DNA of 64,000 nt from NCBI GenBank assembly GCA_023229435.1, contig JALNZF010000004.1:1-64000 (forward strand), given 5' to 3'. A program made the position numbers and the translations under genes. Source of the stretch: Nitrospirota bacterium (GTDB lineage: Bacteria; Nitrospirota; UBA9217). Below the pieces are notes generated by a model that was not told the origin of the DNA, ran no database searches, and saw nothing but the letters and a program-made list of their open reading frames with translations. Shown one piece after another: positions 25,376 through 33,909 of this stretch (its first letter is position 1; each line of letters begins with the position of its first letter).

Positions 25376-25527
25376 TAATAAATCGAACCCGATTTTTTTT
25401 AATAAATCTGCGTCCATCTGCGAAATCTGCGGATAAAAAGGGTTGTGTCCTGTGTAACACTCTTTTAGATTCAGACGTACTGAATAGCTACAATTTTCTT
25501 TATACAATGAGAAGGAGGTATTGCGAT

Positions 25528-26925
25528 ATGGAAAATGTACTGGGTAAGAGAATGATCGATGAAGGGCTTGTTACCGAGGAGCAGCTTGAAAAAGCGCTGG
25601 ACAGACAAAAAAGCAAAGGAGGAAGACTCGGTGAGAGCCTCGTTGCCCTCGGCTTGATAAAGGAGGACAAGCTCGCCACCTTTTTTAAGAATATCCCCCG
25701 TGAACCCAAAAATCTTGAGGAAACAGGCCTTGATCCCGGATTCATATCCGACCTGACCATGAAGCACATATACTTCATGGGAAGTTTTACGCTGAAAGAC
25801 CTGGTTGATGCGATCAAACTGCCGACCTTGATCATGGACCAGACGGTCCAGTCCCTGAGAAAGGACAAGATGTGCGAAGTAAAGGGAGGGACCGGTTACG
25901 AGGCCACTACGTATCAATTCTCCATAACCGAGCTGGGAAGAAAAAGGGCACAGGAAGCGCTCGCTCTCTGCAATTACATTGGCGCGGCCCCTGTCATCCT
26001 TGCTGATTATACCAAACAGATGGAGTATCAGTCGGTGAAAAGCGTACTCGTGAACGAAGGGGTCATACAAAAGGCATTTTCCCACCTTGTCATCAGCGGT
26101 ACCCTCATTGACCAGCTTGGCCCGGCGGTGAACTCGGGCAAATCCATTTTTTTATACGGTCCCCCGGGAAACGGAAAGACCGCAATAGCAGAGGCAATCG
26201 GCTCCCTGCTGCCCGGTGATGTCTGCATCCCCCATGCAGTGATCGTTGATCGTCAGGTGATAAAGGTCTTTGATCCTGTTAATCACAAACCGGTCATGGA
26301 AGAGATCCATGGGGATGCCAGATGGGTCCGGTGCAAACGGCCGATCATCATGGTGGGAGGGGAACTTACCCTCAAGATGCTGGACCTGGATTTTGACGAG
26401 GTGTTCAAATTCTATGAGGCCCCTCTTCAGATGAAGGCAAATGGGGGTATTTTTATCATTGACGACTTCGGTCGGCAGATGGTGAGGCCCATAGACCTCC
26501 TGAACCGATGGATCGTTCCCCTGGAGAGAGGAACGGATTTCCTCACCCTGCATACGGGCAAGAAGTTTGAGGTCCCGTTCGACGAGATCATCATATTTTC
26601 GACCAACATAGAGCCCAAGCAACTGGTGGATGAGGCCTTTCTGAGGAGGATCAGATACAAGATCATGATCGACCATCCGCCGGTGGAAGAGTATCGCCAG
26701 ATATTCCAAAGGGTGGCCGAACATAAAGGGCTGGAACTCAGGAAAGATGTACTTGACTACCTGCTGAAGGAACACTATGAAAAGACAGGCGTCAAGTTGA
26801 ATGCCTGCCACCCGAGGGATATCATCGATCAGATAATCGACATCGCCCGATACCGGGAGACCCCCCCGGTCATGACCAAAGAGATCATCGACGGGGCATG
26901 GGCGAATTATTTTGTAGAGCTTTAG
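25528..26925 (+). CDS. AAA ATPase with MshEN-type N-terminal domain
   Basis: The 465-residue protein begins with two MshEN-like motifs: LGKRMIDEGLVTEEQLEKAL (residues 5-24, then DRQ) and RLGESLVALGLIKEDKL (33-49), the layout known to bind c-di-GMP in MshE-type ATPases. A winged-helix-like region (about 75-145) and an AAA domain follow: Walker A GPPGNGKT (211-218), Walker B IFIIDDFG (308-315), and an arginine-rich sensor region (FLRRIRYKI). It is not a secretion ATPase: the His and Asp boxes are missing. AAGGAGGT 8 nt before ATG 25528 fixes the start. I infer a c-di-GMP-responsive AAA remodeller or regulator. Confidence 0.8.
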   Translation: MENVLGKRMIDEGLVTEEQLEKALDRQKSKGGRLGESLVALGLIKEDKLATFFKNIPREPKNLEETGLDPGFISDLTMKHIYFMGSFTLKDLVDAIKLPTLIMDQTVQSLRKDKMCEVKGGTGYEATTYQFSITELGRKRAQEALALCNYIGAAPVILADYTKQMEYQSVKSVLVNEGVIQKAFSHLVISGTLIDQLGPAVNSGKSIFLYGPPGNGKTAIAEAIGSLLPGDVCIPHAVIVDRQVIKVFDPVNHKPVMEEIHGDARWVRCKRPIIMVGGELTLKMLDLDFDEVFKFYEAPLQMKANGGIFIIDDFGRQMVRPIDLLNRWIVPLERGTDFLTLHTGKKFEVPFDEIIIFSTNIEPKQLVDEAFLRRIRYKIMIDHPPVEEYRQIFQRVAEHKGLELRKDVLDYLLKEHYEKTGVKLNACHPRDIIDQIIDIARYRETPPVMTKEIIDGAWANYFVEL

Positions 26926-27049
26926 CAACTGCTCGGGTCATATTTTGACGAGGGAAAATTATTCAGCGCGCGCGAAGAAACAACGGAAAATAATGATACT
27001 CACACAAGCATGGTTGCCGAAATATCATAGAGCCTCTTGCAAATGTCCC

Positions 27050-27215
27050 AATTCCGTCATTCCCGCCCCGGCTTTAATCATGCTGGGGCAGGCTTGAGCG
27101 GGAATCTGATTCTCACTGTTCGAAAAACCATATCCCCGATAGAGGCCCCCCGATTAAAACATTCGAGGGCAAGATTCGGGGCCTGCCCCCGCATGAATCA
27201 AGCGGGGGATGACAA
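27050..27215. repeat. dispersed CATTCCCGC/GCGGGAAT hairpin element
   Basis: This stretch upstream of the complex I operon holds nested inverted repeats: CATTCCCGC (27059-27067) with GCGGGAAT (27099-27106), and GCCTGCCCCCGC near 27181 with GCGGGGGATGAC near 27201. Similar palindromes are common intergenic repeats. The rest of the 26926-27330 gap shows no convincing gene. Confidence 0.6.
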
Positions 27216-27330
27216 ACAGTTATGGAGGGCCTCCGTATTGTATTAATTTTAAAAAACCGCTCGCGCTATTTCTTATAGATAAGTAAGAAAAATTAATATC
27301 AAACAACGTTTGTCCTGTTTATGTTTTTCT

Positions 27331-27359
27331 TGACAAAGTTATGGCGTTGGCTTATCATT
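27331..27359 (+). promoter_or_regulatory. sigma-70 promoter of the nuo operon
   Basis: TTGACA (27331-27336) is separated by exactly 17 nt from TATCAT (27354-27359), one mismatch from consensus. The expected start of transcription, near 27366, leaves a leader of about 50 nt before nuoA. No other promoter of this quality is visible until 46226, so it probably drives the whole operon. Confidence 0.8.
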
Positions 27360-27417
27360 CACACGTTTTTAAAACACTTGTTAATGATAATTTTTCATCT
27401 TCTGCAGGGAGAGGCGT

Positions 27418-27792
27418 ATGAGCCCCGGCACCTATCTTCCGGAACACTTTCTACCCGTGGTTGTTTTTTTGCTGCTCGGCGCCGCCGTCGGCATAGGGAT
27501 GCTTGTCGTCGGCTGGATACTCCGGCCCCGGAATCCTTATCCCGAAAAGTTGCTGACGTACGAGTCCGGCATCACCCCCTTCATGGACGCCCACCAGAAA
27601 TTCTCGATTCGCTATTACATCATCGCCATGCTGTTCCTCATATTCGACATCGAGGCCGTCTTTCTCTATCCCTGGGCCGTGGCCTATAACCACATCGGCC
27701 TGTACGGTTTTGTGGAAATGGTGTTCTTCATTGCCATCCTCCTCGTCGGGTATTTCTATGCCTGGAAAAAGGGGGCCCTCGAATGGGAATGA
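27418..27792 (+). CDS. nuoA: NADH-quinone oxidoreductase subunit A
   Basis: The 124-residue membrane subunit has three helices (about 10-34, 65-88, 96-117). The family block is clear: [21 protein letters not shown] (about residues 42-62), then [16 protein letters not shown]. It helps form the quinone site loop at the junction with the peripheral arm. GGGAGAGGCGT precedes ATG 27418. The 3' end overlaps nuoB by 10 nt, so the two are translationally coupled. Confidence 0.96.
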   Translation: MSPGTYLPEHFLPVVVFLLLGAAVGIGMLVVGWILRPRNPYPEKLLTYESGITPFMDAHQKFSIRYYIIAMLFLIFDIEAVFLYPWAVAYNHIGLYGFVEMVFFIAILLVGYFYAWKKGALEWE

Positions 27793-28262
27793 TCCAGAAT
27801 GTATTTGAAGAAGGATATATCTCGACGACCATCGACGGGTTCTTGAACTATTGCCGGTCGTGCTCCATCTGGCCCATGTCATTCGGGCTCGCATGCTGCG
27901 CCATTGAGATGATCCAGTATTATGCCGCGCCTCAGCATGATTTCGATCGCTTCGGCACGGTACCGCGCCCGTCGCCGCGACAGTCGGACCTGCTCCTGGT
28001 GGCCGGGACGCTTACAAAAAAGATGGCCCCGGTCGTACGGCGCGTATACGATCAGATGCCCGAACCGCGGTATGTCATCGCCATGGGAAGCTGCGCCGCT
28101 TCCGGCGGCATTTTCAATACCTACAGCGTGGTACAGGGTGTGGACAATATCATTCCGGTGGATGTGTACATCCCTGGTTGCCCGCCGCGGCCCGAGGCAC
28201 TGATGAACGGGATCATCAAGCTGCAGGAAAAGATCAGAAAAGAGCACTACATTCGAAAATAG
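27783..28262 (+). CDS. nuoB: NADH-quinone oxidoreductase subunit B
   Basis: The 159-residue subunit binds cluster N2, the last [4Fe-4S] centre before quinone. All ligands are visible: the vicinal Cys pair in GLACCAIEM, a Cys in [10 protein letters not shown] and a Cys in [27 protein letters not shown] is the usual subunit B signature. It starts inside nuoA; ATG 27783 or 27789 are both possible. A 119-nt gap without gene separates it from nuoC. Confidence 0.96.
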   Translation: MGMIQNVFEEGYISTTIDGFLNYCRSCSIWPMSFGLACCAIEMIQYYAAPQHDFDRFGTVPRPSPRQSDLLLVAGTLTKKMAPVVRRVYDQMPEPRYVIAMGSCAASGGIFNTYSVVQGVDNIIPVDVYIPGCPPRPEALMNGIIKLQEKIRKEHYIRK

Positions 28263-28381
28263 CTCCAGCGCGACACATTCAATACTCCGTTTTATCGTTC
28301 CAGCGGCACCGATCCACCCAGCATCAGTTTGCCTCATCAATCGTGAACAGTATATTTTATACCTGTGAGTTCTGAGGACGA

Positions 28382-28852
28382 ATGGATCCCTTACAGATCG
28401 CCAAAATCATAGAAGAAAAATTTGCGGGCCAGGTGCTCGGCACGACAACCCATGCAGGGCAGGTGGGCGTGTCGCTCAAGAAGGACATGATCAGGGACAT
28501 TTGCCTCTTCCTGCGCGACGAGACCGCGATACACATGGACCACCTTGCAGATCTCACGGCAGTCGATTATTCCCGGTATCCGGGAGATACCGGTCCGCGG
28601 TTCGAGGTCGTGTATACGATGATATCGATCGTACACCGCCATCGCATACGATTAAAGGTAAGAGTGCCGGAAGAAGACCCGCGGGTGGACTCGGTCACCC
28701 CGGTTTGGCAAACGGCGAACTGGCATGAGCGCGAGACCTACGACCTCATGGGGATCAAGTTCGATGGACATCCTGATCTTCGCAGGATACTTATGCCCGA
28801 GGACTGGGAAGGGCACCCGCTGAGGAAAGAATATCCGCTGAAAGGTTATTAA
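28382..28852 (+). CDS. nuoC: NADH-quinone oxidoreductase subunit C
   Basis: The 156-residue product is a 30-kDa-type subunit of the hydrophilic arm. The C-terminal signature [20 protein letters not shown] followed by [18 protein letters not shown] is intact. It is a separate gene, not fused to nuoD as in Escherichia coli. It holds no cofactor and braces NuoD/NuoB. The ATG at 28382 has only a weak ribosome site (GAGGA close to the start). Heptamer repeats separate it from nuoD. Confidence 0.95.
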   Translation: MDPLQIAKIIEEKFAGQVLGTTTHAGQVGVSLKKDMIRDICLFLRDETAIHMDHLADLTAVDYSRYPGDTGPRFEVVYTMISIVHRHRIRLKVRVPEEDPRVDSVTPVWQTANWHERETYDLMGIKFDGHPDLRRILMPEDWEGHPLRKEYPLKGY

Positions 28853-28952
28853 CAGCAGGGTTTAGGGTTCTGGGTACAGGGTTCAGGAACTAATTGTTGT
28901 TTTGCCTGGACCCTGGCCCCTGTACCCTGACCCCGTTTTCATGGTGAATATT

Positions 28953-30146
28953 ATGTCCGCTGCCGAGACAAAAGAAAGAGTACAAAAAGAAATAACGCTC
29001 AACATGGGTCCGCAGCACCCCAGCACGCACGGGGTGCTCCGTCTGGTATTGGACCTCCAGGGCGAGACCATTGTCAGCATCGATCCGCAGATCGGTTACC
29101 TCCATCGGGGGATCGAGAAGTGGATGGAGAGCAAGACCTACCACCAGGTCATTCCGATGACCGACCGGCTGGACTACATCTCATGCATGTGCAACAACCT
29201 CGGATATGTGACCGCGGTCGAAAAACTGGCTGAGATCGTTGTACCCGAACGGGCGCAGTTCCTCCGGACGCTTACCGCGGAGCTTACCCGCATCAGTTCA
29301 CATCTCATCTGGCTCGGCACCAGCGCGGTGGACATCGGCGCCATGACGGTCCTGTTGTACGCGGCGAGAGAACGGGAGCTTATCCTCGATCTCCTCGAAA
29401 TGGCGACCGGCGCGAGACTGACCGTGAGCTATGCGCGCATCGGCGGGGTGCGGAATGACGTCCCCCGTGACTTCCTTGATAAATGCCGTGAGTTCACCGA
29501 GCTCTTCCCCAAGAGGCTCGAGGAGTACGATACCCTGATCCGGGAAAACCGTATCTGGCTCAAACGCACCAAAGGCATCGGCGTAATGACCGCCGGAGAA
29601 GCGATACAGTACGGGCTTACCGGGGCCTCACTGAGAGGATCGGGCGTCAACTATGATCTGCGCAAGGTCGAGCCGTACGCTGCCTACGATAAGGTGGATT
29701 TTGATATCCCCCTGGGGAAGAACGGCGACGTGTACGACCGGTACGTCGTGCGTCTCGGCGAACTCCGCCAGAGCAACCGCATTATCAAACAATGCCTTGA
29801 TATGATGCAGCCCGGACCGGTCGTGACCGATGACCCGCGCTACGCCATTCCCGATAAGATGAAGGTCATGCAGGACATGCAAACGCTGGCCCATCAGTTC
29901 GTGCTGATGAGCAAATGGGTCCCCATGCCCAAGGGCGAGGTGTACGTGGCCACGGAAGGCCCGAAGGGCGAGCTTGGCTTCTATATTGTAAGCGACGGGA
30001 GCGGCAGACCGTATCGGATCAAGATCCGCGCCCCCTCGTATGTGAACCTGAGCGCCCTTTCGAAGATGGTGACCGGCCATATGATGGCGGATGTTGTCGC
30101 CTGTATCGGGACGATCGATATTGTGCTCGGCGAGTGCGACCGATAG
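28953..30146 (+). CDS. nuoD: NADH-quinone oxidoreductase subunit D
   Basis: The 397-residue 49-kDa-type subunit lines the quinone site. Visible are NMGPQHPSTHGVLRLVLDL (about residues 16-34), IGYLHRGIEKWME, and the C-terminal KIRAPSYVNLSAL and DIVLGECDR. The start is placed at ATG 28953 with GGTGA 5 nt upstream; an earlier in-frame ATG at 28941 and a TTG inside heptamer repeats are less likely. The His and Tyr that bind quinone in other species fall in the intact HPSTHG and SCMCNNLGYV regions. Confidence 0.95.
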   Translation: MSAAETKERVQKEITLNMGPQHPSTHGVLRLVLDLQGETIVSIDPQIGYLHRGIEKWMESKTYHQVIPMTDRLDYISCMCNNLGYVTAVEKLAEIVVPERAQFLRTLTAELTRISSHLIWLGTSAVDIGAMTVLLYAARERELILDLLEMATGARLTVSYARIGGVRNDVPRDFLDKCREFTELFPKRLEEYDTLIRENRIWLKRTKGIGVMTAGEAIQYGLTGASLRGSGVNYDLRKVEPYAAYDKVDFDIPLGKNGDVYDRYVVRLGELRQSNRIIKQCLDMMQPGPVVTDDPRYAIPDKMKVMQDMQTLAHQFVLMSKWVPMPKGEVYVATEGPKGELGFYIVSDGSGRPYRIKIRAPSYVNLSALSKMVTGHMMADVVACIGTIDIVLGECDR

Positions 30147-30161
30147 GGGAGAGGCACCCGG

Positions 30162-30518
30162 ATGAAACTGAGAGAAATCATTAAACTTCTGCAGGCCGAT
30201 GTTCTTGTCGGGGATGATCTGATCGATGAGATCGAGGTGGACAGCTGTTTCAGCGCCGACCTCATGAGCGACGTGCTCGGCCGTGCTCACGCGAACGGCA
30301 TCATGATCACCGGGATCACGAATCCCCAGGCGGTACGGACCGCGGATATTGCCGATATCAAGGCAGTCTGCCTGGTGCGCAGAAAGCTGCCGGAGGCGGA
30401 GACCCTGGCCCTGGCAAAACAGAAACAGATCCCGCTCTTCACGACCAAGCTGACCATGTTCGAGGCGTGCGGCATTCTATACATGAACGGGCTCAGGGGA
30501 GTGGCCGAGCGGCAATAG
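30162..30518 (+). CDS. DRTGG domain protein 1 of the nuo-embedded cassette
   Basis: The 118-residue soluble protein is a stand-alone DRTGG-type domain: VDSCFSADLMSDVLGRA (about residues 27-43), then MITGITNPQAVRTADI and LYMNGLRGV at the end. Such domains occur next to CBS domains in proteins that sense nucleotides, and as small genes beside NAD-linked [FeFe] hydrogenases. The product is a paralogue of the protein encoded at 31489. It is 15 nt from nuoD and 3 nt from the next gene, so it is part of the operon. Ligand and role are not established. Confidence 0.85.
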   Translation: MKLREIIKLLQADVLVGDDLIDEIEVDSCFSADLMSDVLGRAHANGIMITGITNPQAVRTADIADIKAVCLVRRKLPEAETLALAKQKQIPLFTTKLTMFEACGILYMNGLRGVAERQ

Positions 30519-30521
30519 GCG

Positions 30522-31475
30522 ATGACACAGCAGGGTAAAGAGCAGGGGTCCCAGGACCGGGTTACCAAGACCCAGGAGATGGTCTACGAGATCACCGTGG
30601 GCGAGGTCATGGCCACCAAGGTGTTTACCGTGCGGCCGGAACAGACCATGTCGGAGCTCAGGCTCATCATGCGGGACAACCGGATTTCCGGCACACCGGT
30701 GGTCGAGCACGGGAAGCTGGTGGGCATGGTCAGCATCGAAGACCTGATCAACGCCTTGAATGACAACGAGCTCAACGCCCCCATCCGGTCGAAGATGACG
30801 ACCAATGTGGACTGCCTGTACATGGACGAGCCCCTGGTACACTGTATTGCCAAGTTTTCCCGGTACGGTCATACGCGGTATCCGGTTGTGGACCGAAAGG
30901 GGCTTCTGGTCGGCATCATCACCAAAGGGAACATCGTCGAAGGACTGCTCAGGAAGCTTGAGATCGAATACGCGCGGACCGAGACGAAGGTAAACGAAGC
31001 GCGTCAGCGGCCCACGATGCGGCAATTCTTTGAGGATGTCACTGCCGATGAGATCAGTTTCAGCTTCAAGTACTATATTGCCGGCCAGACCCTGAAGGAT
31101 GCGGGCAAGGCGGCGAGCGAACTCAAGCACGCGCTCAAAAAACTGGGAGTCTGTCCGCCGATCCTCAGGCGGATCGGGGTCGCCACCTACGAGGCGGAGA
31201 TCAATCTCGCCTCGTACACCAAGGGCGGCGAGATCTACGCTCAGGTGGAGAAGTGGGGGGTCATCGTCGAGGCGATCGACAGCGGCCCGGGGATCCCCGA
31301 TGTCGAGCTCGCGATGAAGCCCGGATATTCCACAGCGTCCGACTGGGTGAGGGAACTCGGTTTTGGCGCGGGCATGGGTCTGGTTAATATCCAGAAATGC
31401 GCCGACGAGATGGACCTGAAATCAACCGTGCCCGGCGGAACACACCTGACCATGCGGTTCTACTATACGAGTTGA
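30522..31475 (+). CDS. CBS-pair protein with C-terminal GHKL (anti-sigma-type) ATPase domain
   Basis: The 317-residue protein has two CBS motifs (about residues 25-82, with GEVMATKVFTVRPEQT and GTPVVEHGKLVGMVS; about 90-145, with RYPVVDRKGLLVGIIT). A GHKL ATPase domain follows (about 180-315): N-box region ATYEAEINLASY, G1 DSGPGIPD and G2 GFGAGMGLVNI. The combination of an adenine-nucleotide sensor and an RsbW/SpoIIAB-like ATPase suggests a switch that reads energy charge. No His-containing dimerisation domain is present, so it is not a classic sensor kinase. It is 3 nt after the first DRTGG gene. Confidence 0.88.
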   Translation: MTQQGKEQGSQDRVTKTQEMVYEITVGEVMATKVFTVRPEQTMSELRLIMRDNRISGTPVVEHGKLVGMVSIEDLINALNDNELNAPIRSKMTTNVDCLYMDEPLVHCIAKFSRYGHTRYPVVDRKGLLVGIITKGNIVEGLLRKLEIEYARTETKVNEARQRPTMRQFFEDVTADEISFSFKYYIAGQTLKDAGKAASELKHALKKLGVCPPILRRIGVATYEAEINLASYTKGGEIYAQVEKWGVIVEAIDSGPGIPDVELAMKPGYSTASDWVRELGFGAGMGLVNIQKCADEMDLKSTVPGGTHLTMRFYYTS

Positions 31476-31488
31476 CAGGGACCAGACA

Positions 31489-31839
31489 ATGAACCTGAAT
31501 GACCTTGTAAAAGAATTCGGTCTTGAAGTAAAGACCGCTTCCGATCAGCTTGACCGTGAGGTGAAGAGCGGATACGTGAGCGACCTCCTGTCGGATGTCC
31601 TTGCCCACGCGGATGAAGGGACACTCTGGGTCACGCTTCACATCCACCAGAACATCGTGGCCGTGGCATTGCACAAGGACCTTGCGGGTATCATTCTGGT
31701 GCAGAGCAGGCAGCCGGAAAAGGACACCATCGTCAAGGCCGAGGAAGAGAATATTCCGATATTGGTGAGCAGCCTTTCAGCATTCGAGCTGGTCGGAAGA
31801 TTATACAAGGCGGGGATCCGTGGCGCTGAGGCGCATTAA
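31489..31839 (+). CDS. DRTGG domain protein 2 of the nuo-embedded cassette
   Basis: The 116-residue paralogue of the protein encoded at 30162 shares the pattern EVKSGYVSDLLSDVLAHA (about residues 24-41), the middle VAVALHKDLAGIILVQ and the end LVGRLYKAGIRG. Having two DRTGG genes around the CBS-ATPase gene suggests a heteromeric partner pair. It starts 13 nt after the previous stop, and its 3' end overlaps the PHP gene by 20 nt, which implies co-translation. Function unknown. Confidence 0.83.
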   Translation: MNLNDLVKEFGLEVKTASDQLDREVKSGYVSDLLSDVLAHADEGTLWVTLHIHQNIVAVALHKDLAGIILVQSRQPEKDTIVKAEEENIPILVSSLSAFELVGRLYKAGIRGAEAH

Positions 31840-32566
31840 GGCCGACCTGCACGTGCATACGTGTCTGTCTCCCTGCTCCGGACTGGACATGTCGCCCCTG
31901 GGGATCGTTCACGAGGCCCTTCGAAAAGGGCTCGACCTCATCGGCATCTGTGATCATAATTCCGCCGAGAACGTCCTGGCCGTCAAGAAGGCGGGCAGGC
32001 AGGCCGGGTTGATGGTGCTCGGCGGGATGGAGGTCGCTTCATCGGAAGAAGCGCACCTCCTGGTATTCTTTGACCGGGACGACGACCTGCTCCGGTTCCA
32101 GGAGTTCATCTACCGGCATCTGCACGGCAGGAATGATGAGCATGCCTTCGGCCGGCAGGTGATCGCGGATGATGAAGACGGGGTGACCGGTTTCTGCGAC
32201 CGGCTTTTGATCGGGGCGACCTCGCTGCCGGCCTCGGATATCGTTGAAGCGGCGCGCGCGGCGCACGGTGACAGCCTGGTGATCGCGGCGCATGTGGACC
32301 GGGAGTCGTTCAGCATGATAGGACAGCTCGGGTTTATTCCGCCTCAGCTTGCCCTTGATGCTGTCGAGATCTCGCAGCACATGACCGTGGCCCAGGCAGC
32401 AGACCGCTTCCCCGATTGCAGGAAGTATCCGGTCATCACCGGTTCGGACGCTCACGGTCCTGAAGACATCGGAAAGCGGTTTACGTGCTTCACGATCGAA
32501 GACGGGACCGTGGCCGAGATCAAAAAAGCGTTGGCGGGAAAAGACGGCAGGAAGGCAGCGTGTTGA
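31820..32566 (+). CDS. PHP domain phosphoesterase
   Basis: The 248-residue protein keeps the PHP metal-site motifs: DLHVHTCLSPCS (His-x-His, about residues 9-20), GICDHNSAEN (Asp-His), GGMEVASSEEAHLLVFF (Glu and His), AAHVDRESF and TGSDAHGPED. It should be a metal-dependent phosphoesterase acting on a nucleotide or small phosphate. Its place among nucleotide-sensing proteins suggests a second messenger or cofactor as substrate, but this is a guess. It overlaps the upstream DRTGG gene by 20 nt and ends 4 nt before the next gene. Confidence 0.88.
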   Translation: MALRRIKADLHVHTCLSPCSGLDMSPLGIVHEALRKGLDLIGICDHNSAENVLAVKKAGRQAGLMVLGGMEVASSEEAHLLVFFDRDDDLLRFQEFIYRHLHGRNDEHAFGRQVIADDEDGVTGFCDRLLIGATSLPASDIVEAARAAHGDSLVIAAHVDRESFSMIGQLGFIPPQLALDAVEISQHMTVAQAADRFPDCRKYPVITGSDAHGPEDIGKRFTCFTIEDGTVAEIKKALAGKDGRKAAC

Positions 32567-32570
32567 GACG

Positions 32571-33104
32571 GTGGAAGACATCTCCCTGCATATCCTCGAT
32601 ATAGCCGAGAATTCGGTCCGCGCCGATGCAAAGACAATTGAGATCATCATCGTTCGCGATACCGCGCACGACCTCCTCCGCATCGAGGTCAACGATGACG
32701 GCAGGGGAATGGATGCCGAAACGCTGGCGAAGGTCCGGGACCCTTTCTTCACCACCAAACACAAAAAGACGGGACTGGGGATCCCGCTCCTGTCCCAGGC
32801 GGCGGAGCAGGCCGGCGGAATGGTGACGGTGGACTCAGCTCCGGGCAAGGGAACGAAGGTTTCCGGTACGTTTCGCTGGAGCCATGTGGACCGGCCAGCG
32901 ATCGGCAGCATGGCCGATACCGTGCTCACCCTGATCGCAGGCCACCCCGATCTTGATATCCTCTATGAAGTGCGGGAGGGCGGCCGGGTCTTCCGGCTCG
33001 ATACGCGTCAGATCAGGAACGACCTTGGAGAGGTGCCGATGAATACTCCGGCGGCCCTTGTTGCGATCAGGGGCATGTTTGAAGAACAGATCAAATTTGA
33101 GTAA
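32571..33104 (+). CDS. GHKL ATPase domain protein without kinase dimerisation domain
   Basis: The 177-residue product is a bare histidine-kinase-type ATP-binding domain: ILDIAENSVRADA (N box with Glu-Asn, about residues 7-19), VNDDGRGMD (G1), DPFFTTKHKKTGLGIPLL (F and G2 boxes) and KGTKVSGTFRW. There is no phospho-accepting His and no membrane segment. About 60 C-terminal residues of unknown fold follow. Similar bare ATPases stand beside hydABC-type hydrogenase genes. GTG 32571 is the likely start, 4 nt after the PHP stop. Confidence 0.85.
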   Translation: MEDISLHILDIAENSVRADAKTIEIIIVRDTAHDLLRIEVNDDGRGMDAETLAKVRDPFFTTKHKKTGLGIPLLSQAAEQAGGMVTVDSAPGKGTKVSGTFRWSHVDRPAIGSMADTVLTLIAGHPDLDILYEVREGGRVFRLDTRQIRNDLGEVPMNTPAALVAIRGMFEEQIKFE

Positions 33105-33109
33105 CTGAT

Positions 33110-33245
33110 GAGGCTCTCTCACACAAAGCCACAAAGACACGAAGAAAGGCTTTAAATCTCGGGGTAAAACCAAAAAAGCTAATTAATCTTCAGGCAGGTC
33201 TTCGTGTGCTTTGTGCCTTCGTGTGAGCACATGGTTTCAGGGTCC
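33110..33245. repeat. CACAAAGACACGAAG-type palindromic repeat
   Basis: CACAAAGCCACAAAGACACG (33121-33140) is matched by the inverted arm CTTCGTGTGCTTTGTGCC (33200-33217). It fills the gap between the regulatory cassette and nuoE. No gene, no clear promoter. Confidence 0.65.
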
Positions 33246-33297
33246 TGAGTAGTTAGAAATTTGAAATGTAACATTGCAAATTGCCAAGAGGTAAACG

Positions 33298-33807
33298 ATG
33301 AGTAACGAAGCGGTTGAACAGCAGACTGCCACCAACAACGAGTTCGTGACGCCGGCGATGTACCTGAAGATCGACGGGATCGTCGCGCGGTACAAGGGCA
33401 AGCCCGGTTCGCTTATCCCCGTGCTCCAGCAGGCACAGGACGTATGCGGCTATCTGCCGCACGCGGTGCAGCGATACGTAGCCAGGGGGCTCGACATGTC
33501 GCCGAGCGTGGTCTTCGGCGTCGCAACCTTTTACTCTTTTTTCACGCTCGTGCCGCGCGGCAAGCACGTGATCCGGGTCTGTCTCGGCACTGCCTGCTAT
33601 GTGAAGCGGAGCGAGGAGATTCTCGATAAGATCAAGGATGAGCTGGACATCGAGGTTGGAGAAGTGACGAGGGACAAGAAGTATTCCCTTGAGGCCGTGA
33701 GGTGCCTCGGCGCGTGTGGTCTTGCGCCGGTGGTCGTTATCGGCCAGGACACCTACGGTGACGTTGCCGCCACGAAGGTGATGGAAATCGTTAATAAGTA
33801 CGAGTAG
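33298..33807 (+). CDS. nuoE: NADH-quinone oxidoreductase subunit E (HndA-like)
   Basis: The 169-residue thioredoxin-like [2Fe-2S] subunit has the fold region VFGVATFYSFFTLVPRGKHV and the four ligands: Cys pair in RVCLGTACYVKRS and Cys pair in VRCLGACGLAPV. The N-terminal helical part (about 20-75, with LIPVLQQAQDVCGYLP) is typical. It passes electrons near FMN in NuoF. GAGGTAAACG precedes ATG 33298. The same family serves as HndA/HydC in NAD(P)-linked hydrogenases. Confidence 0.94.
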   Translation: MSNEAVEQQTATNNEFVTPAMYLKIDGIVARYKGKPGSLIPVLQQAQDVCGYLPHAVQRYVARGLDMSPSVVFGVATFYSFFTLVPRGKHVIRVCLGTACYVKRSEEILDKIKDELDIEVGEVTRDKKYSLEAVRCLGACGLAPVVVIGQDTYGDVAATKVMEIVNKYE

Positions 33808-33819
33808 CTTCCGCGATTG

Positions 33820-33890
33820 CGGAGACTTCGACGAGACTTCGGCGTGAGCTCAGTCGAACGCTCAGTCGAGTCGTTCGGATTGCGGATTGC
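33820..33890. repeat. inverted copy of the TCGTCGAAGTC palindromic unit
   Basis: GACTTCGACGAGACTTCGGC at 33824-33843 is the reverse complement of the unit at about 2495-2537 and 19801-19858. ATTGCGGATTGCGGA (33878-33892) follows as a short direct repeat. Intergenic, within the nuo operon. Confidence 0.65.
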
Positions 33891-33909
33891 GGAATGAGGA
33901 TGGGTACCC

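Noticed and set aside
27037..27246. 69-codon frame upstream of nuoA
   Set aside because: It reads through palindromic repeats and gives a low-complexity peptide; no ribosome site.
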